DNA of 8,932 nucleotides from Dehalococcoidales bacterium (GCA_016926115.1 JAFGPF010000065.1:1-8932); one strand, 5' to 3'; shown: positions 1 to 7,630, numbered from the stretch's first letter. Program-made: numbers and translations. Notes: generated from the sequence alone by a model not told the origin.

Positions 1-857
1 TCCGGGACTATCTTCTCCCAGCCGATAGCCATGATATGCACGCCCTGGCAGTAAGGTTTCAGCTGCTTAATGATATCGGCGCAAATCTGGATACCGGTCT
101 TTTCCCGGTCTTCCTTGGGGGCATCCGTCATCTTCTGAATCAAGTCGTCGGGCACGAAGACGCCGGCGACACTCCGGTTCATATACTTAGCCATACCGGC
201 GGACCTTAACGGTATCACGCCCGCCAGAATAGGAACCTTGAATTTCTCCACCCTCTTCATGAATTTAGCGAAGTTATTGGCGTCGTAGACCGCCTGCGTC
301 TGGATGAACCTGGCTCCGGCGGCTACCTTCTTCTCCAGCTTGGCAATCTGGAGTTCCATGGAGGCTTCCGTATCGGATTCCACTTTCACCACCGCGCCGG
401 CGAAGAAATCAGGCTTGCCCTGAAGCTCGTTGCCGTTCATATCGGTGCCGTTGTTCAGCTTGGTGATGACTTGCAGCAGCGTCACGGAATCAAGGTCGTA
501 CACCGCCTTGGCTTCCGGGTGGTCGCCCAGCTGCGGCAGGTCGCCGGTGATAGCCAGGACATTCTTGATTCCCAGCGCCCAGGCGGAGAGAAGGTCGGAT
601 TGCAAAGCGATTCGGTTACGGTCGCGGCAGACCGTCTGATAGATGGGGTCCAGCCCTTTCCTGACCAGTATCGCCGAAGTTGCCAGCGAACCGAGGCGCA
701 TCACGGAGCTCTGCTGGTCGGTGACGTTGGCGGCGTCCACCTTGCCCTTGAGAAATTCCGCGTTCTCCTCGATTTCGTGAATATCGGTACCCTTCAGGGG
801 CCCGACCTCACAGGTGATTACAAACTTACCCGACTCCAGTTTCGATTGTAAACTCAC
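1..857 (-). CDS. metF: Methylenetetrahydrofolate reductase, 3' end cut by window edge
   Basis: I translated this frame by hand: 285 residues are open to the window edge, so only a few C-terminal residues should be missing (family about 290-300). MetF is a TIM-barrel flavoenzyme that reduces 5,10-methylene-THF to 5-methyl-THF in the methyl branch of the Wood-Ljungdahl pathway. Visible signatures are the early acidic motif CEVGP (residues 16-20, the expected catalytic Glu at 17), CRDRNR (77-82), the flavin-site motif ITGDLPQLGDHP (103-114) and FIQTQAVYD (184-192). The start is GTG at 857-855, overlapping the metV stop as GTGA. An AGGAGGT ribosome binding site at 867-873 sits 9 nt upstream inside metV, so the two genes should be translationally coupled. 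It is a short MetF without a regulatory extension, as expected for enzymes that need a MetV partner. The family call is firm; the electron donor is unknown. Confidence 0.95.
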   Translation of the reverse strand, partial: MSLQSKLESGKFVITCEVGPLKGTDIHEIEENAEFLKGKVDAANVTDQQSSVMRLGSLATSAILVRKGLDPIYQTVCRDRNRIALQSDLLSAWALGIKNVLAITGDLPQLGDHPEAKAVYDLDSVTLLQVITKLNNGTDMNGNELQGKPDFFAGAVVKVESDTEASMELQIAKLEKKVAAGARFIQTQAVYDANNFAKFMKRVEKFKVPILAGVIPLRSAGMAKYMNRSVAGVFVPDDLIQKMTDAPKEDREKTGIQICADIIKQLKPYCQGVHIMAIGWEKIVP

Positions 858-1543
858 TCTACCTTCACCTCCTGGTCAGATTGCTCCAGCGCATATTTTG
901 AGGTGGCTAACATCTCCGGGCGTGCCAGCAGCTTGCCCTGGTCCAGCGGGTCGACGAAGGCCTTCAGCTTATCGAGCTGACCTTTCTCCTTCAGGCGACT
1001 GTAGATGAGCTCCCAGCCGCAATCGCGGTCGGGCGAAAGCTCGCACTTGCCGTTGGAAGCCCCGCCGCAGGCGCCGCTGACAAGGCTCTTGGTGCAGGCA
1101 GTGATGGGGCAAATGCCGCCGGTATAGTCCAGGAGGCATTGCCCGCACTCCTGGCACCGCTCGCTGCCCCGCCATTCGCCGCGGCTGCCGCCCAGGTTAA
1201 CGGTATTGCAGGCGGGATGGCATACCTTGTTCACCGCCGCCGCCACCGCTTGGATGCCGATTCCGCAGGTCATGACGAGTATCGAATCGGCGGCCGCCAC
1301 CTGGTCGACTCTCCCCCTCAAGCCGGACTTTACCAGGGCTTTTTCACAGAGGAAATCGATAACCTTGGTCCCGGTCACCTTCTTTCCGGCTTCTTCGAGC
1401 TTTTTTTTCATCTCTTCTACCTGGACGGGGCCGCCGCTGCCGGAAGACTGGGCGCAACCGTTGCACCCCAGTATAAAGACGCTTTTCTCCCCGTCGAGAT
1501 AACCCAGGATTTCTTCAAACGGTTTTTGTTCTGATAAAATCAT
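854..1543 (-). CDS. metV: MetV-like cysteine-rich partner of methylene-THF reductase
   Basis: A 229-residue soluble protein with 14 cysteines, matching the MetV family (methylene-tetrahydrofolate reductase C-terminal-type domain) found beside short MetF proteins in acetogens. The N-terminal part has a GCNGC motif (C27, C30), C66 and C93. The C-terminal zinc/Fe-S part has C108, C112, CQECGQC (C130, C133, C136), C145, C150, C159, C167 and C175. In known systems MetV binds MetF and relays electrons to it from an Rnf-, Hdr- or hydrogenase-type module. The ATG start at 1543 is preceded by AAGGAGG (1548-1554). It lies 16 nt after the hydrogenase large-subunit stop and overlaps metF by 4 nt. Its place between hydrogenase and metF makes it the obvious physical link between them, but that is inference. 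The metal content cannot be decided from sequence alone. Confidence 0.9.
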   Translation of the reverse strand: MILSEQKPFEEILGYLDGEKSVFILGCNGCAQSSGSGGPVQVEEMKKKLEEAGKKVTGTKVIDFLCEKALVKSGLRGRVDQVAAADSILVMTCGIGIQAVAAAVNKVCHPACNTVNLGGSRGEWRGSERCQECGQCLLDYTGGICPITACTKSLVSGACGGASNGKCELSPDRDCGWELIYSRLKEKGQLDKLKAFVDPLDQGKLLARPEMLATSKYALEQSDQEVKVE

Positions 1544-1559
1544 CTCTCCTCCTTAAACG

Positions 1560-3119
1560 CTACACTACCCTGAACTGACCAAGGTCTCGACCTTTAGGTG
1601 TAACAACATGGATGGAACATGCCAGGCAGGGGTCAAAGGAGCGAATAATGCGTACGACCTCAAAGGGGTTCTTCTCGTCCTTGACCTTCGTGCCGATAAG
1701 CGCCTGCTCGATTGGTCCGTGCTGGCCTTTATCGTCCATGGGTCCCACGTTCCAGGTGGTGGGTACGACGCACTGGTAGTTGGCGATTTTCTTGTCCTTT
1801 ATCTCTATCCAGTGCCCCAGGGCGCCCCGGGCGGCTTCGGTTAGTCCCATACCCATGGCTTCGTCCGGCATTTCATACTCGACGTAGGCCGGTTCGCCGG
1901 GCTTGAGCTGCAGCGCCCAGCCTTCCAGCGAATCGGCGATAAACTTGGCGGAAAGCGCCCGCGCCAGGTGGCGACCCAGCACGGAGAACAGCACCGAGGG
2001 CGGCGCCTTCAGCGCGCCCAGGGAACCCTCCACCATTTCTTTCATGGTGGGGTCGCCGTTGGCGTACGTCACCGCGACCCTTGCCAGCGGACCTACCTCG
2101 TAGACCTTACCGTCGTAGCGCGGCGACTTCGTCCAGGAGTAGGCGCCTTCCTTGCCGTACTGCGGCCTGGTGTCTCCCTGTGAGGGATGGCGTCCCGTCG
2201 TGGAGTCTTCGTACCACGAATGCTTGACGTACTCGGCAATCTTACCCGCATCCATCTTGCCGGGCTTGAGGTCGGCGGAGACGATACCCTGCTTGAAAAG
2301 CCTTTTGCGGGTGGAATAGTCCGGGCTGCTGCCGTCGAGGTCGAACATGCCGTAGGACAGCAGGTTCTTACATCCGACGCCGATTTCCGCGTAGTCGAGA
2401 TATGCCCCGGCTACCGCCAAGACGTCGGGGATATAGACGTTATTGATGAAGTCCTGCAGGATTTTGATCTTCCAGATATAAGCCATGATATTATCGGCGG
2501 TGGGGGTGCTGGTCACGCCGCCGGGTACAACGCCCACGCTATGGGGTATCTTGCCGCTGAAAATGCTGACCGCCTCGTGGCCGATGCGGCGGATTTCCAG
2601 CGCTTTCACGTAGTGGGCGACCGCCTGCTGATTGACCTCCGGGGGCAGGCGGTAATCGCCTTCGTAGCGGGGCAGGAAAGGACCCAGTTCACCGCGGGCG
2701 ATGAAGTCCTTGATGGAATTAAGCTCGGAGTCGTTGCCCTCGTACTTGGCAACGTCCGCCACGTTCACATAGTCCAGAGCCGTCAGGTGATAAAAGTGGA
2801 GAACGTGGTCCTGGGCGACGTGCGCTCCCTGAATCAGGTTGCGGATTATCCGCCCGTTATCCGGTATCTTGTCGGCGATGCCGAAGGCGCTGTCCAGGTT
2901 CAGCGTCGCCGCGATGCCGTGCGACTGCGGGCAGACGCCGCAGATGCGCTGGGTGATTACCTGGGCATCCCGGGGGTCGCGTCCCCGCAGGATAATTTCA
3001 AAGCCGCGGAAGAGGTTGCCGGTCGTCCAGGCGTCCTTTACCTCCCCGTTCTCGACGACGCATTCCACCTTGAGGTGCCCCTCGATTCTTGTTACGGGGT
3101 CTATTACTATTTTACCCAT
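1560..3119 (-). CDS. [NiFe] hydrogenase large (catalytic) subunit, group 1/2-like
   Basis: A 519-residue catalytic subunit that splits or forms H2 at a NiFe(CN)2CO centre. The N-terminal L1 motif is RICGVCPQSH (58-67) with Ni ligands C60 and C63. The C-terminal L2 motif is DPCLACSIH (496-504) with C498 and C501. H504 is followed by 15 residues (505-519), the usual tail removed by a maturation endopeptidase. E13 in RIEGH aligns with the proton-gate Glu of Desulfovibrio-type enzymes, and LFRGFEIILRGRDPRDAQ (36-53) is typical of group 1 enzymes. The L2 form with DPCLAC, rather than the group 3 DPCISC, argues against an Mvh/F420-type enzyme. No selenocysteine is seen. The ATG at 3119 overlaps the small-subunit TAA by one base (TAATG), with AAGGAGG at 3127-3133. 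The exact HydDB subgroup cannot be called by eye. No processing protease or Hyp genes lie in the window. Confidence 0.95.
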   Translation of the reverse strand: MGKIVIDPVTRIEGHLKVECVVENGEVKDAWTTGNLFRGFEIILRGRDPRDAQVITQRICGVCPQSHGIAATLNLDSAFGIADKIPDNGRIIRNLIQGAHVAQDHVLHFYHLTALDYVNVADVAKYEGNDSELNSIKDFIARGELGPFLPRYEGDYRLPPEVNQQAVAHYVKALEIRRIGHEAVSIFSGKIPHSVGVVPGGVTSTPTADNIMAYIWKIKILQDFINNVYIPDVLAVAGAYLDYAEIGVGCKNLLSYGMFDLDGSSPDYSTRKRLFKQGIVSADLKPGKMDAGKIAEYVKHSWYEDSTTGRHPSQGDTRPQYGKEGAYSWTKSPRYDGKVYEVGPLARVAVTYANGDPTMKEMVEGSLGALKAPPSVLFSVLGRHLARALSAKFIADSLEGWALQLKPGEPAYVEYEMPDEAMGMGLTEAARGALGHWIEIKDKKIANYQCVVPTTWNVGPMDDKGQHGPIEQALIGTKVKDEKNPFEVVRIIRSFDPCLACSIHVVTPKGRDLGQFRVV

Positions 3120-4009
3120 TACTTCTCCTCCTTGCCGGCCCAGTAGGCACCGATGGTGGGCAGGTCTACGTCAACGAGTTTCTCGTAGAAGGGTGCCGAC
3201 TGGTCGGGGAATTCCGGCTGGGTACAGCCGTTGCACGGCGCGCCGGCGCCGATAACCCAGTTCGTGCCGCTGTTCCACCGTCGCAGGGGACAATCGGCGT
3301 AGGTTATGGGGCCCTTGCAGCCGAGCTCGTAGAGACAGCCCTCGTCGCCGAATTTCTTGGCGAATTTACCTTCGTCGAAATAGGCGCGGCGCGGGCAGTT
3401 CTCGTGAATCAGCTTGCCGTAGAAAGCCTTGGGCCGGAGCAGGTCATCGAGGTCGTCCGCCGTGGGCAGACCGCCCAGGATAATGCTCGCCACCGTCCCC
3501 ACGAACCAGTCGGGATGCGGCGGGCAGCCGGGAATATTAATGAGGGGTTTCTTGATGCCGGCGGATTCCAGGGCTTTTGAAACCGGCTGGGCATTCGTGG
3601 GATTGGGTTTGGCCGCCGGTATACCGCCGAACGAGGCGCAGGTGCCCAGGGCGATTACCGCCAGCGAGTCCCCGGCCAGCTCCGTCACCCTCTGGAGCAT
3701 GGTCACCGGCTTGCCGTCCCTCTCGCCGACCGCTCCGTAAACGGCATCGGTCGCCATGGGAACAGCCCCGTCGACGACCAATACATATTCGCCCTTCTTC
3801 TGCTCGGCGGTGTTCTCCAATACCTCGATAGCCATTTCTCCTGCGGCAGCCATGATTACCGGGTGAAACCGGAGGTTAACGTGCACGCCGGGGGCAATCT
3901 GGTCTATGAGCACGTTTTTGATGGTGGGACTGGCCGCGTTCAGAAGTGATACGGCGCAGCCGCTACAGCCGGCTGTCTGCAGGTATACCACTGGTAGTTC
4001 CTTAACCAT
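3119..4009 (-). CDS. [NiFe] hydrogenase small (Fe-S) subunit, no Tat signal
   Basis: A 296-residue electron-transfer subunit carrying three Fe-S clusters. Numbering is from the ATG at 4009. The proximal cluster has C15, C18 (CSGC), C124 (GTCASFGG) and C162 (GCPPHP). The distal cluster has H202, C205 (HENCPRR), C225 and C231. The medial [3Fe-4S] type has C240, C259 and C262 (PCNGC). The proximal motif has Gly where O2-tolerant enzymes have an extra Cys, so an ordinary O2-sensitive cluster is expected. There is no twin-arginine leader, and an in-frame TAA at 4031-4033 rules out an upstream extension. There is also no hydrophobic C-terminal anchor, so the enzyme should be cytoplasmic. A TTG at 4018 is an alternative start, but the AAGGAG site (4019-4024) abuts it and is ideally placed 9 nt before the ATG at 4009. 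It is the first gene of the hydrogenase-metVF block. Confidence 0.94.
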   Translation of the reverse strand: MVKELPVVYLQTAGCSGCAVSLLNAASPTIKNVLIDQIAPGVHVNLRFHPVIMAAAGEMAIEVLENTAEQKKGEYVLVVDGAVPMATDAVYGAVGERDGKPVTMLQRVTELAGDSLAVIALGTCASFGGIPAAKPNPTNAQPVSKALESAGIKKPLINIPGCPPHPDWFVGTVASIILGGLPTADDLDDLLRPKAFYGKLIHENCPRRAYFDEGKFAKKFGDEGCLYELGCKGPITYADCPLRRWNSGTNWVIGAGAPCNGCTQPEFPDQSAPFYEKLVDVDLPTIGAYWAGKEEK

Positions 4010-4018
4010 CAAGTCCAA

Positions 4019-4024
4019 CTCCTT
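4019..4024 (-). promoter_or_regulatory. Ribosome binding site that fixes the hydrogenase small-subunit start
   Basis: On the minus strand this reads AAGGAG. It touches the possible TTG start at 4018 with no spacing, but lies 9 nt from the ATG at 4009-4007. The ATG start is therefore preferred and shortens the protein by three residues compared with the longest open frame. Confidence 0.7.
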
Positions 4025-4103
4025 TCTGAGTTATCTCAATATTTAAACGTCGGAAAATAAGATACGAAGACGCGGGAAATACGCGCAATCTGATACGGAA
4101 TGA

Positions 4104-4109
4104 ATTATA
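4104..4109 (-). promoter_or_regulatory. Candidate -10 box for the hydrogenase-metVF block
   Basis: A perfect TATAAT on the minus strand in the AT-rich gap, about 95 nt upstream of the small-subunit ATG. It would give a leader of roughly 90 nt. The matching -35 is poor: TTGGAT occurs only 14 nt upstream, and the 17-nt position reads ATATTG. An activator may be needed, or the real promoter may be elsewhere; another TATAAT lies at 4234-4239. Confidence 0.35.
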
Positions 4110-4280
4110 AATACGCTAAAGAAATCCAATATGTACCAGGCTCCATCCAGTACGTGGCTTATAATAACGACGGTCTTTTTCGGGGCGTTACCGCAATTAT
4201 TATTTCGGGACTTCGGCTATATATTCTTTTGTAATTATATTACGGGTACCGGTGATAAGTCCAGCCCCGCAGGCTTCTCG

Positions 4281-4293
4281 TGATATTATATCA
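4281..4293. repeat. 13-bp palindrome TGATATAATATCA
   Basis: The arms TGATAT and ATATCA pair perfectly around a single central base, and flanking CG pairs nearly extend the symmetry. It lies just after the stop codon of the membrane oxidoreductase gene and about 270 bp upstream of the hydrogenase start. It resembles TTGAT-N5-ATCAC, close to an FNR/CRP-type half-site arrangement but with 5 rather than 4 central bases. It could be an operator or chance in AT-rich DNA. Confidence 0.3.
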
Positions 4294-4299
4294 ACGCTG

Positions 4300-6267
4300 T
4301 CAATCCGGCAGCGCCTTAGCCACTATTTCGGCAATGTCCAGTACCTGGACGCGCTCGTCCGCTTCTTTATCCTTCAACCCGTCGTCGAACATGGTCATGC
4401 AGTACGGACAGCAGACGCAGACCGTCTCCGCCTGCTTTTCCAGGGCTTCTTCCACGCGGGCGACGTTTATCAGCGTGCCTTCCTGCTCTTCCATCCACAT
4501 CCTGCCGCCGCCGGCGCCGCAGCAGAACGCATTGTCCCGATTGCGCTCCATCTCGGTCGGTGGTTTGCCCGTAGCCTCTTTCACCACCTCGCGCGGGGCG
4601 TCATAGAGCAGGTTATACCTCCCCAGATAGCAGGAATCGTGGAAGACCACGTTACCCAGGTCTGTAGAGGCTTTCAGCTTGAGTCTACCCTCTTTAATCA
4701 GGTTGTTGATAAACTCGGTGTGATGGACGACCTCGAGGTCGGCGCCGTACTGCTTATAATCGTTCTTCAGGGTGCTGTAACAGTGCGGACACTGTGTGAT
4801 TATCTTCTTGATGCCCTTTTCTTCGAACATCTTGATATTTTCCTTGGCCATAGTATCGAAGACATACTCGTTGCCAAGCCGGCGCAGGCTGTCTCCGCAG
4901 CACATTTCGTCCCTGCCCAGCGTGCCCCAGGAAACCCCGGCGGCATCGAGGATTTTCGCCACGGATAACGTGGTATGTCTGTTCCGCGCGTCCAGGGCGC
5001 CGGCGCAGCCGGTATAGAACAGGTACTCGGTCTTGCCTGCCTCGAACGGCTGTACCTCGATATCCGCCGCCCACTTGGTGCGCTCCGCGGGGGCGATGCC
5101 CCAGGGGTTGCTGCGCTGCTCCATGTTCTCGAAGAGGGTCAGCAGCTCCTCGGGGAACTTCGCCTTCATTTCCACCAGGTAGCGGCGCATGTCGACTATT
5201 CTGGGCACGTGCTCGATGAATACCGGGCAGACTTCCATGCAGGCGCCGCAGGTGGTGCACTCCCAGATGACCGACTCGGAAACGCTCCCCTCCCCTTCAC
5301 CGCCTATCAGCGGCAACTCCGTGCTGCCTTCAGGTCCGTTTTTCAGCAGGTTTACCTTGATATCATGAATGACGAGTCGCGGCTCCAGCGGCTTGCCGGT
5401 AAATGTCGCCGGACACGCATCGGAGCAGCGCCCGCACTCGGTGCAGGCATAGGAATCGAAGAGCCCCTTCCAGGGGAACTGCTCTATTTGCCCGACGCCG
5501 AAGGCATTGTCCTTGACGAACTCTTCTCGCGATTGTGTTTTAATCTTGTCCAGGCTCTTGAAGAAGCAGTTGGGTATGGAAGCGAGGACATGCATGTGTT
5601 TGCTGTAAGGCAGGTAGTTAAGGAAAGTAAGCAGGACGACGGCGTGAATCCACCAGAAAACATTCGCCGCCGTTTCCAGGCTCGCCGCCGTCGAGCCGGA
5701 CGGTATAATGGACGCGCCGAAATTGGATATGAACATGTAGTCCGCCGCCCTCTCGGTGCCAGCGGCAATCTCGCTGGCGTTCATGCCGAAGAAGGCAATC
5801 ATGAGAACACCGACCATCGACAGGATAGCGAAGGCGTCACGGCTCCGGGCTTCGATGTGGGGCGGGGGGAAAGCCAGTCGGCGGACAACGGCTAAAATGA
5901 CCGATAGCAGCGCCAGTACGGACACGATATCGAAAATACAGGCCAGTGTGAAATAGGCGCCGTCCGGCAGGCGCGAAAAGCTGATGACATCCGGCGCCAG
6001 TCCGTTGAGCAGGAACTCGGCATTGGCGATGAGCAGCACCATGAAAGCCCAGAAAAGAACGAAGTGATTGACGCCGAAGGGCTTGCTGACCACCCTCCGC
6101 TGCCCGAAGGCATAGAAAAGCATGTTCCAGAATCGTTTGTGTACGGCATTGAACCGGTTGTCCGGTCTGCCCTTGAGAACGAGGCCGAATCGCTTATAGC
6201 AGCTCCAGGCGAAGAAAAGCATCGCCAGGACAAAAACGACGATAAAAGCTATAACACTCGCTGTCAA
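4300..6267 (-). CDS. Membrane Fe-S oxidoreductase (HdrD/CCG-type), probable ETF:menaquinone oxidoreductase
   Basis: A 655-residue fusion. The N-terminal part is a NarI-like membrane domain with about five helices (near 2-24, 66-90, 104-130, 145-166 and 202-222). His residues at 68, 208, 224 and 226 are possible heme b ligands. Next is a cytoplasmic ferredoxin domain with two [4Fe-4S] sets (C275, C278, C281, C285; C337, C340, C343, C347). Two CCG domains follow: C421, CC456-457, C493/C496; and C546, CC582-583, C620/C623. This architecture, encoded next to etfBA, matches the DUF224-type ETF:(methyl)menaquinone oxidoreductase described in syntrophic fatty-acid oxidisers, which passes electrons between ETF and the quinone pool. 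The start is TTG at 6267-6265 with AAAAGGA (6278-6284) 10 nt upstream. It lies 22 nt after etfA; the first in-frame ATG (residue 16) would cut the first helix. DsrK/HmeD-like subunits share the CCG domains, but the etfBA context favours the ETF role. Confidence 0.88.
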   Translation of the reverse strand: MTASVIAFIVVFVLAMLFFAWSCYKRFGLVLKGRPDNRFNAVHKRFWNMLFYAFGQRRVVSKPFGVNHFVLFWAFMVLLIANAEFLLNGLAPDVISFSRLPDGAYFTLACIFDIVSVLALLSVILAVVRRLAFPPPHIEARSRDAFAILSMVGVLMIAFFGMNASEIAAGTERAADYMFISNFGASIIPSGSTAASLETAANVFWWIHAVVLLTFLNYLPYSKHMHVLASIPNCFFKSLDKIKTQSREEFVKDNAFGVGQIEQFPWKGLFDSYACTECGRCSDACPATFTGKPLEPRLVIHDIKVNLLKNGPEGSTELPLIGGEGEGSVSESVIWECTTCGACMEVCPVFIEHVPRIVDMRRYLVEMKAKFPEELLTLFENMEQRSNPWGIAPAERTKWAADIEVQPFEAGKTEYLFYTGCAGALDARNRHTTLSVAKILDAAGVSWGTLGRDEMCCGDSLRRLGNEYVFDTMAKENIKMFEEKGIKKIITQCPHCYSTLKNDYKQYGADLEVVHHTEFINNLIKEGRLKLKASTDLGNVVFHDSCYLGRYNLLYDAPREVVKEATGKPPTEMERNRDNAFCCGAGGGRMWMEEQEGTLINVARVEEALEKQAETVCVCCPYCMTMFDDGLKDKEADERVQVLDIAEIVAKALPD

Positions 6268-6289
6268 AATACTCTATTCCTTTTCGTTC

Positions 6290-7630
6290 TTACTTGGCGG
6301 CTCCCGCCTTTTTAGCCTTTAGTTCTCTCACATAATTCGTAATCGCCGGTATCACCTGGAAAAGGTCGCCGACGATTCCGAAAGTGGCTACTTCAAATAT
6401 CGGTGCGTTCTTATCGCGGTTGATGGCGATTATCACGTCCGAGTCCTGCATGCCGACCAGGTGCTGAATGGCGCCGCTGATGCCGCAGGCGATATAAATC
6501 TTGGGCCGGACCGTCTTGCCTGTCTGCCCCACCTGCCGTTCCAGGGGCATCCAGCCGGCTTCCACGGCGGCGCGGGAGCAGGACACCACCCCGCCCAGTT
6601 CATCCGCCAGTTCCTGTAAGATGCTGTAATTCTCCGTGTTGCACATGCCGCGTCCGCCGGAGACGAGAATATCGGCGGCAGCGACGTCCACGCTGTCCAG
6701 TTTAGTATCTTCAATTACCTCCAGGACCTTGGCGGCGATATCTTCCTCTTTGATGGGCACGGCCTCGCGGATAACCTCGCCGGTGCGTTTGGAGTCCCTT
6801 TCCGGCATGGGCATCACGTGGGGTCGTACCGTGGACATCTGGGGTCGGGTATACTCCGTTAGAATAGTCGCCATGATGTTGCCGCCGAAGGCGGGACGCG
6901 TCTGCAAGAGGAATCCCTCGTCGTCGATGGCAAGTCCGGTGCAGTCGGCGGTCAGCCCGGTGTGGAGCCTGGTGGCGATGGCGCCCGCCAGGTCCCTGCC
7001 CAGGCCGGTAGCGCCGATGAGCACGATTTCCGGCTTGTACTTTTCTACTAAATAGCAGAAGGCCTTGTAGTAAGACTCGGTGCGGTAATAATGAAAGACG
7101 GGATCGTCAACCAGATAGACCTTCTGCGCGCCGTAGGCAAACGCCTCTTTGCAGAGGTGTTCCACCTTGTCGCCGAAACATACCGAGCAGAGTTCGACAC
7201 CCCTCGTTTTGGCGAGCTCGGCGCCCACGCCGAGCAGTTCCCAGGATACTTCCGCCGGCTTGCCTTCGGTATGCTCGATGAAGACCCAGACGCCCTTGTA
7301 TTCCTTGATTTTTTCGAGTCGCGGGTCTTTTTTCTCTTCCTCCGGCTCGCCTTCCGGTTTGGCCACGGCTTTCTGCGCCGCCAGTTCGTCGAGAATCTTC
7401 TGCTCTTCCGGCGTGTATACAATCTCGATTGCCTCGGCGGGGCAGACCTTAATACAGCGGCGGCAGCGGGTGCAAAGTTCGAGGTCGATAATCGGCTCGC
7501 CTTTCTCGTTCATGGTGATAGCGCCCTTGGGGCACTCGCTCTCGCAGCGGGCGCCGCAGGCGATGCACTTGCCGGGGATAAGCCTCGCCGTGCCGCGGGG
7601 TCTCTTAATTTTCTTCGGCTCTTCCGTCAA
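6290..7630 (-). CDS. etfA: Electron transfer flavoprotein alpha subunit with N-terminal 2x[4Fe-4S] ferredoxin domain
   Basis: A 446-residue protein, about 120 residues longer than a plain EtfA. Residues 20-70 form a ferredoxin module: C22, C25, C29, C33 (with a three-residue gap between the second and third Cys) and C53, C56, C59, C63. A charged Glu/Lys-rich linker (about 85-108) leads to the EtfA nucleotide domain. The C-terminal FAD domain has VSGGRGM (323-329), SRAAVEAGW (352-360), VGQTGKTVRP (367-376) and GISGAIQH (383-390). R353, T370 and H390 keep the spacing of the FAD-contacting Arg249, Thr266 and His286 of human ETF alpha. The fused ferredoxin, also seen in EtfA of caffeyl-CoA reductase systems, gives an extra Fe-S entry or exit. 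The start is TTG at 7630-7628, 18 nt after the etfB stop; an in-frame TAA just upstream excludes a longer form. The ribosome binding site is weak (GAGGT, 10 nt away). Confidence 0.95.
   Translation of the reverse strand: MTEEPKKIKRPRGTARLIPGKCIACGARCESECPKGAITMNEKGEPIIDLELCTRCRRCIKVCPAEAIEIVYTPEEQKILDELAAQKAVAKPEGEPEEEKKDPRLEKIKEYKGVWVFIEHTEGKPAEVSWELLGVGAELAKTRGVELCSVCFGDKVEHLCKEAFAYGAQKVYLVDDPVFHYYRTESYYKAFCYLVEKYKPEIVLIGATGLGRDLAGAIATRLHTGLTADCTGLAIDDEGFLLQTRPAFGGNIMATILTEYTRPQMSTVRPHVMPMPERDSKRTGEVIREAVPIKEEDIAAKVLEVIEDTKLDSVDVAAADILVSGGRGMCNTENYSILQELADELGGVVSCSRAAVEAGWMPLERQVGQTGKTVRPKIYIACGISGAIQHLVGMQDSDVIIAINRDKNAPIFEVATFGIVGDLFQVIPAITNYVRELKAKKAGAAK

Larger units (their letters stand above)
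4010..4299. other. 290-bp AT-rich intergenic gap between the two gene blocks
   Basis: No plausible gene is seen here on either strand. The stretch is much richer in A and T than the coding DNA around it. It holds several minus-strand TATAAT-like boxes, an imperfect inverted repeat at 4133-4153 (GTAC ends), and a 13-bp palindrome at its right end. I found no strong GC hairpin followed by a T run, so a Rho-independent terminator for the upstream oxidoreductase gene is not evident. Its most likely content is the promoter and leader of the hydrogenase block. Confidence 0.6.

Noticed and set aside
2187..3146. 319-codon plus-strand open frame
   Set aside because: It lies antisense to the hydrogenase large subunit, has no family motifs or ribosome binding site, and reflects the scarcity of stops opposite GC-rich codons.
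1560..4009. Mvh/F420-type (group 3) hydrogenase
   Set aside because: The C-terminal motif is DPCLACSIH rather than the group 3 form, and no mvhD, hdrA or F420-binding subunit is next to it.
4262..4276. Possible terminator hairpin AGCC/GGCT after the oxidoreductase gene
   Set aside because: The stem is only 4 bp and no T run follows it on the minus strand.
4285..4303. TTGACA followed by TATAAT on the minus strand at the end of the oxidoreductase gene
   Set aside because: The boxes are only 7 nt apart, too close for a promoter, and TTGACA overlaps the stop codon.
4252..4968. 238-codon plus-strand open frame, and a similar one at 4975-5895
   Set aside because: Both are antisense to the membrane oxidoreductase, whose motifs are complete; no independent evidence of coding.
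4300..6267. Heterodisulfide reductase HdrD or DsrK of a sulfate reducer
   Set aside because: CCG domains are shared, but the NarI-like membrane domain fused at the N-terminus and the etfBA neighbours fit an ETF:quinone oxidoreductase better; no dsr or hdr genes are present.
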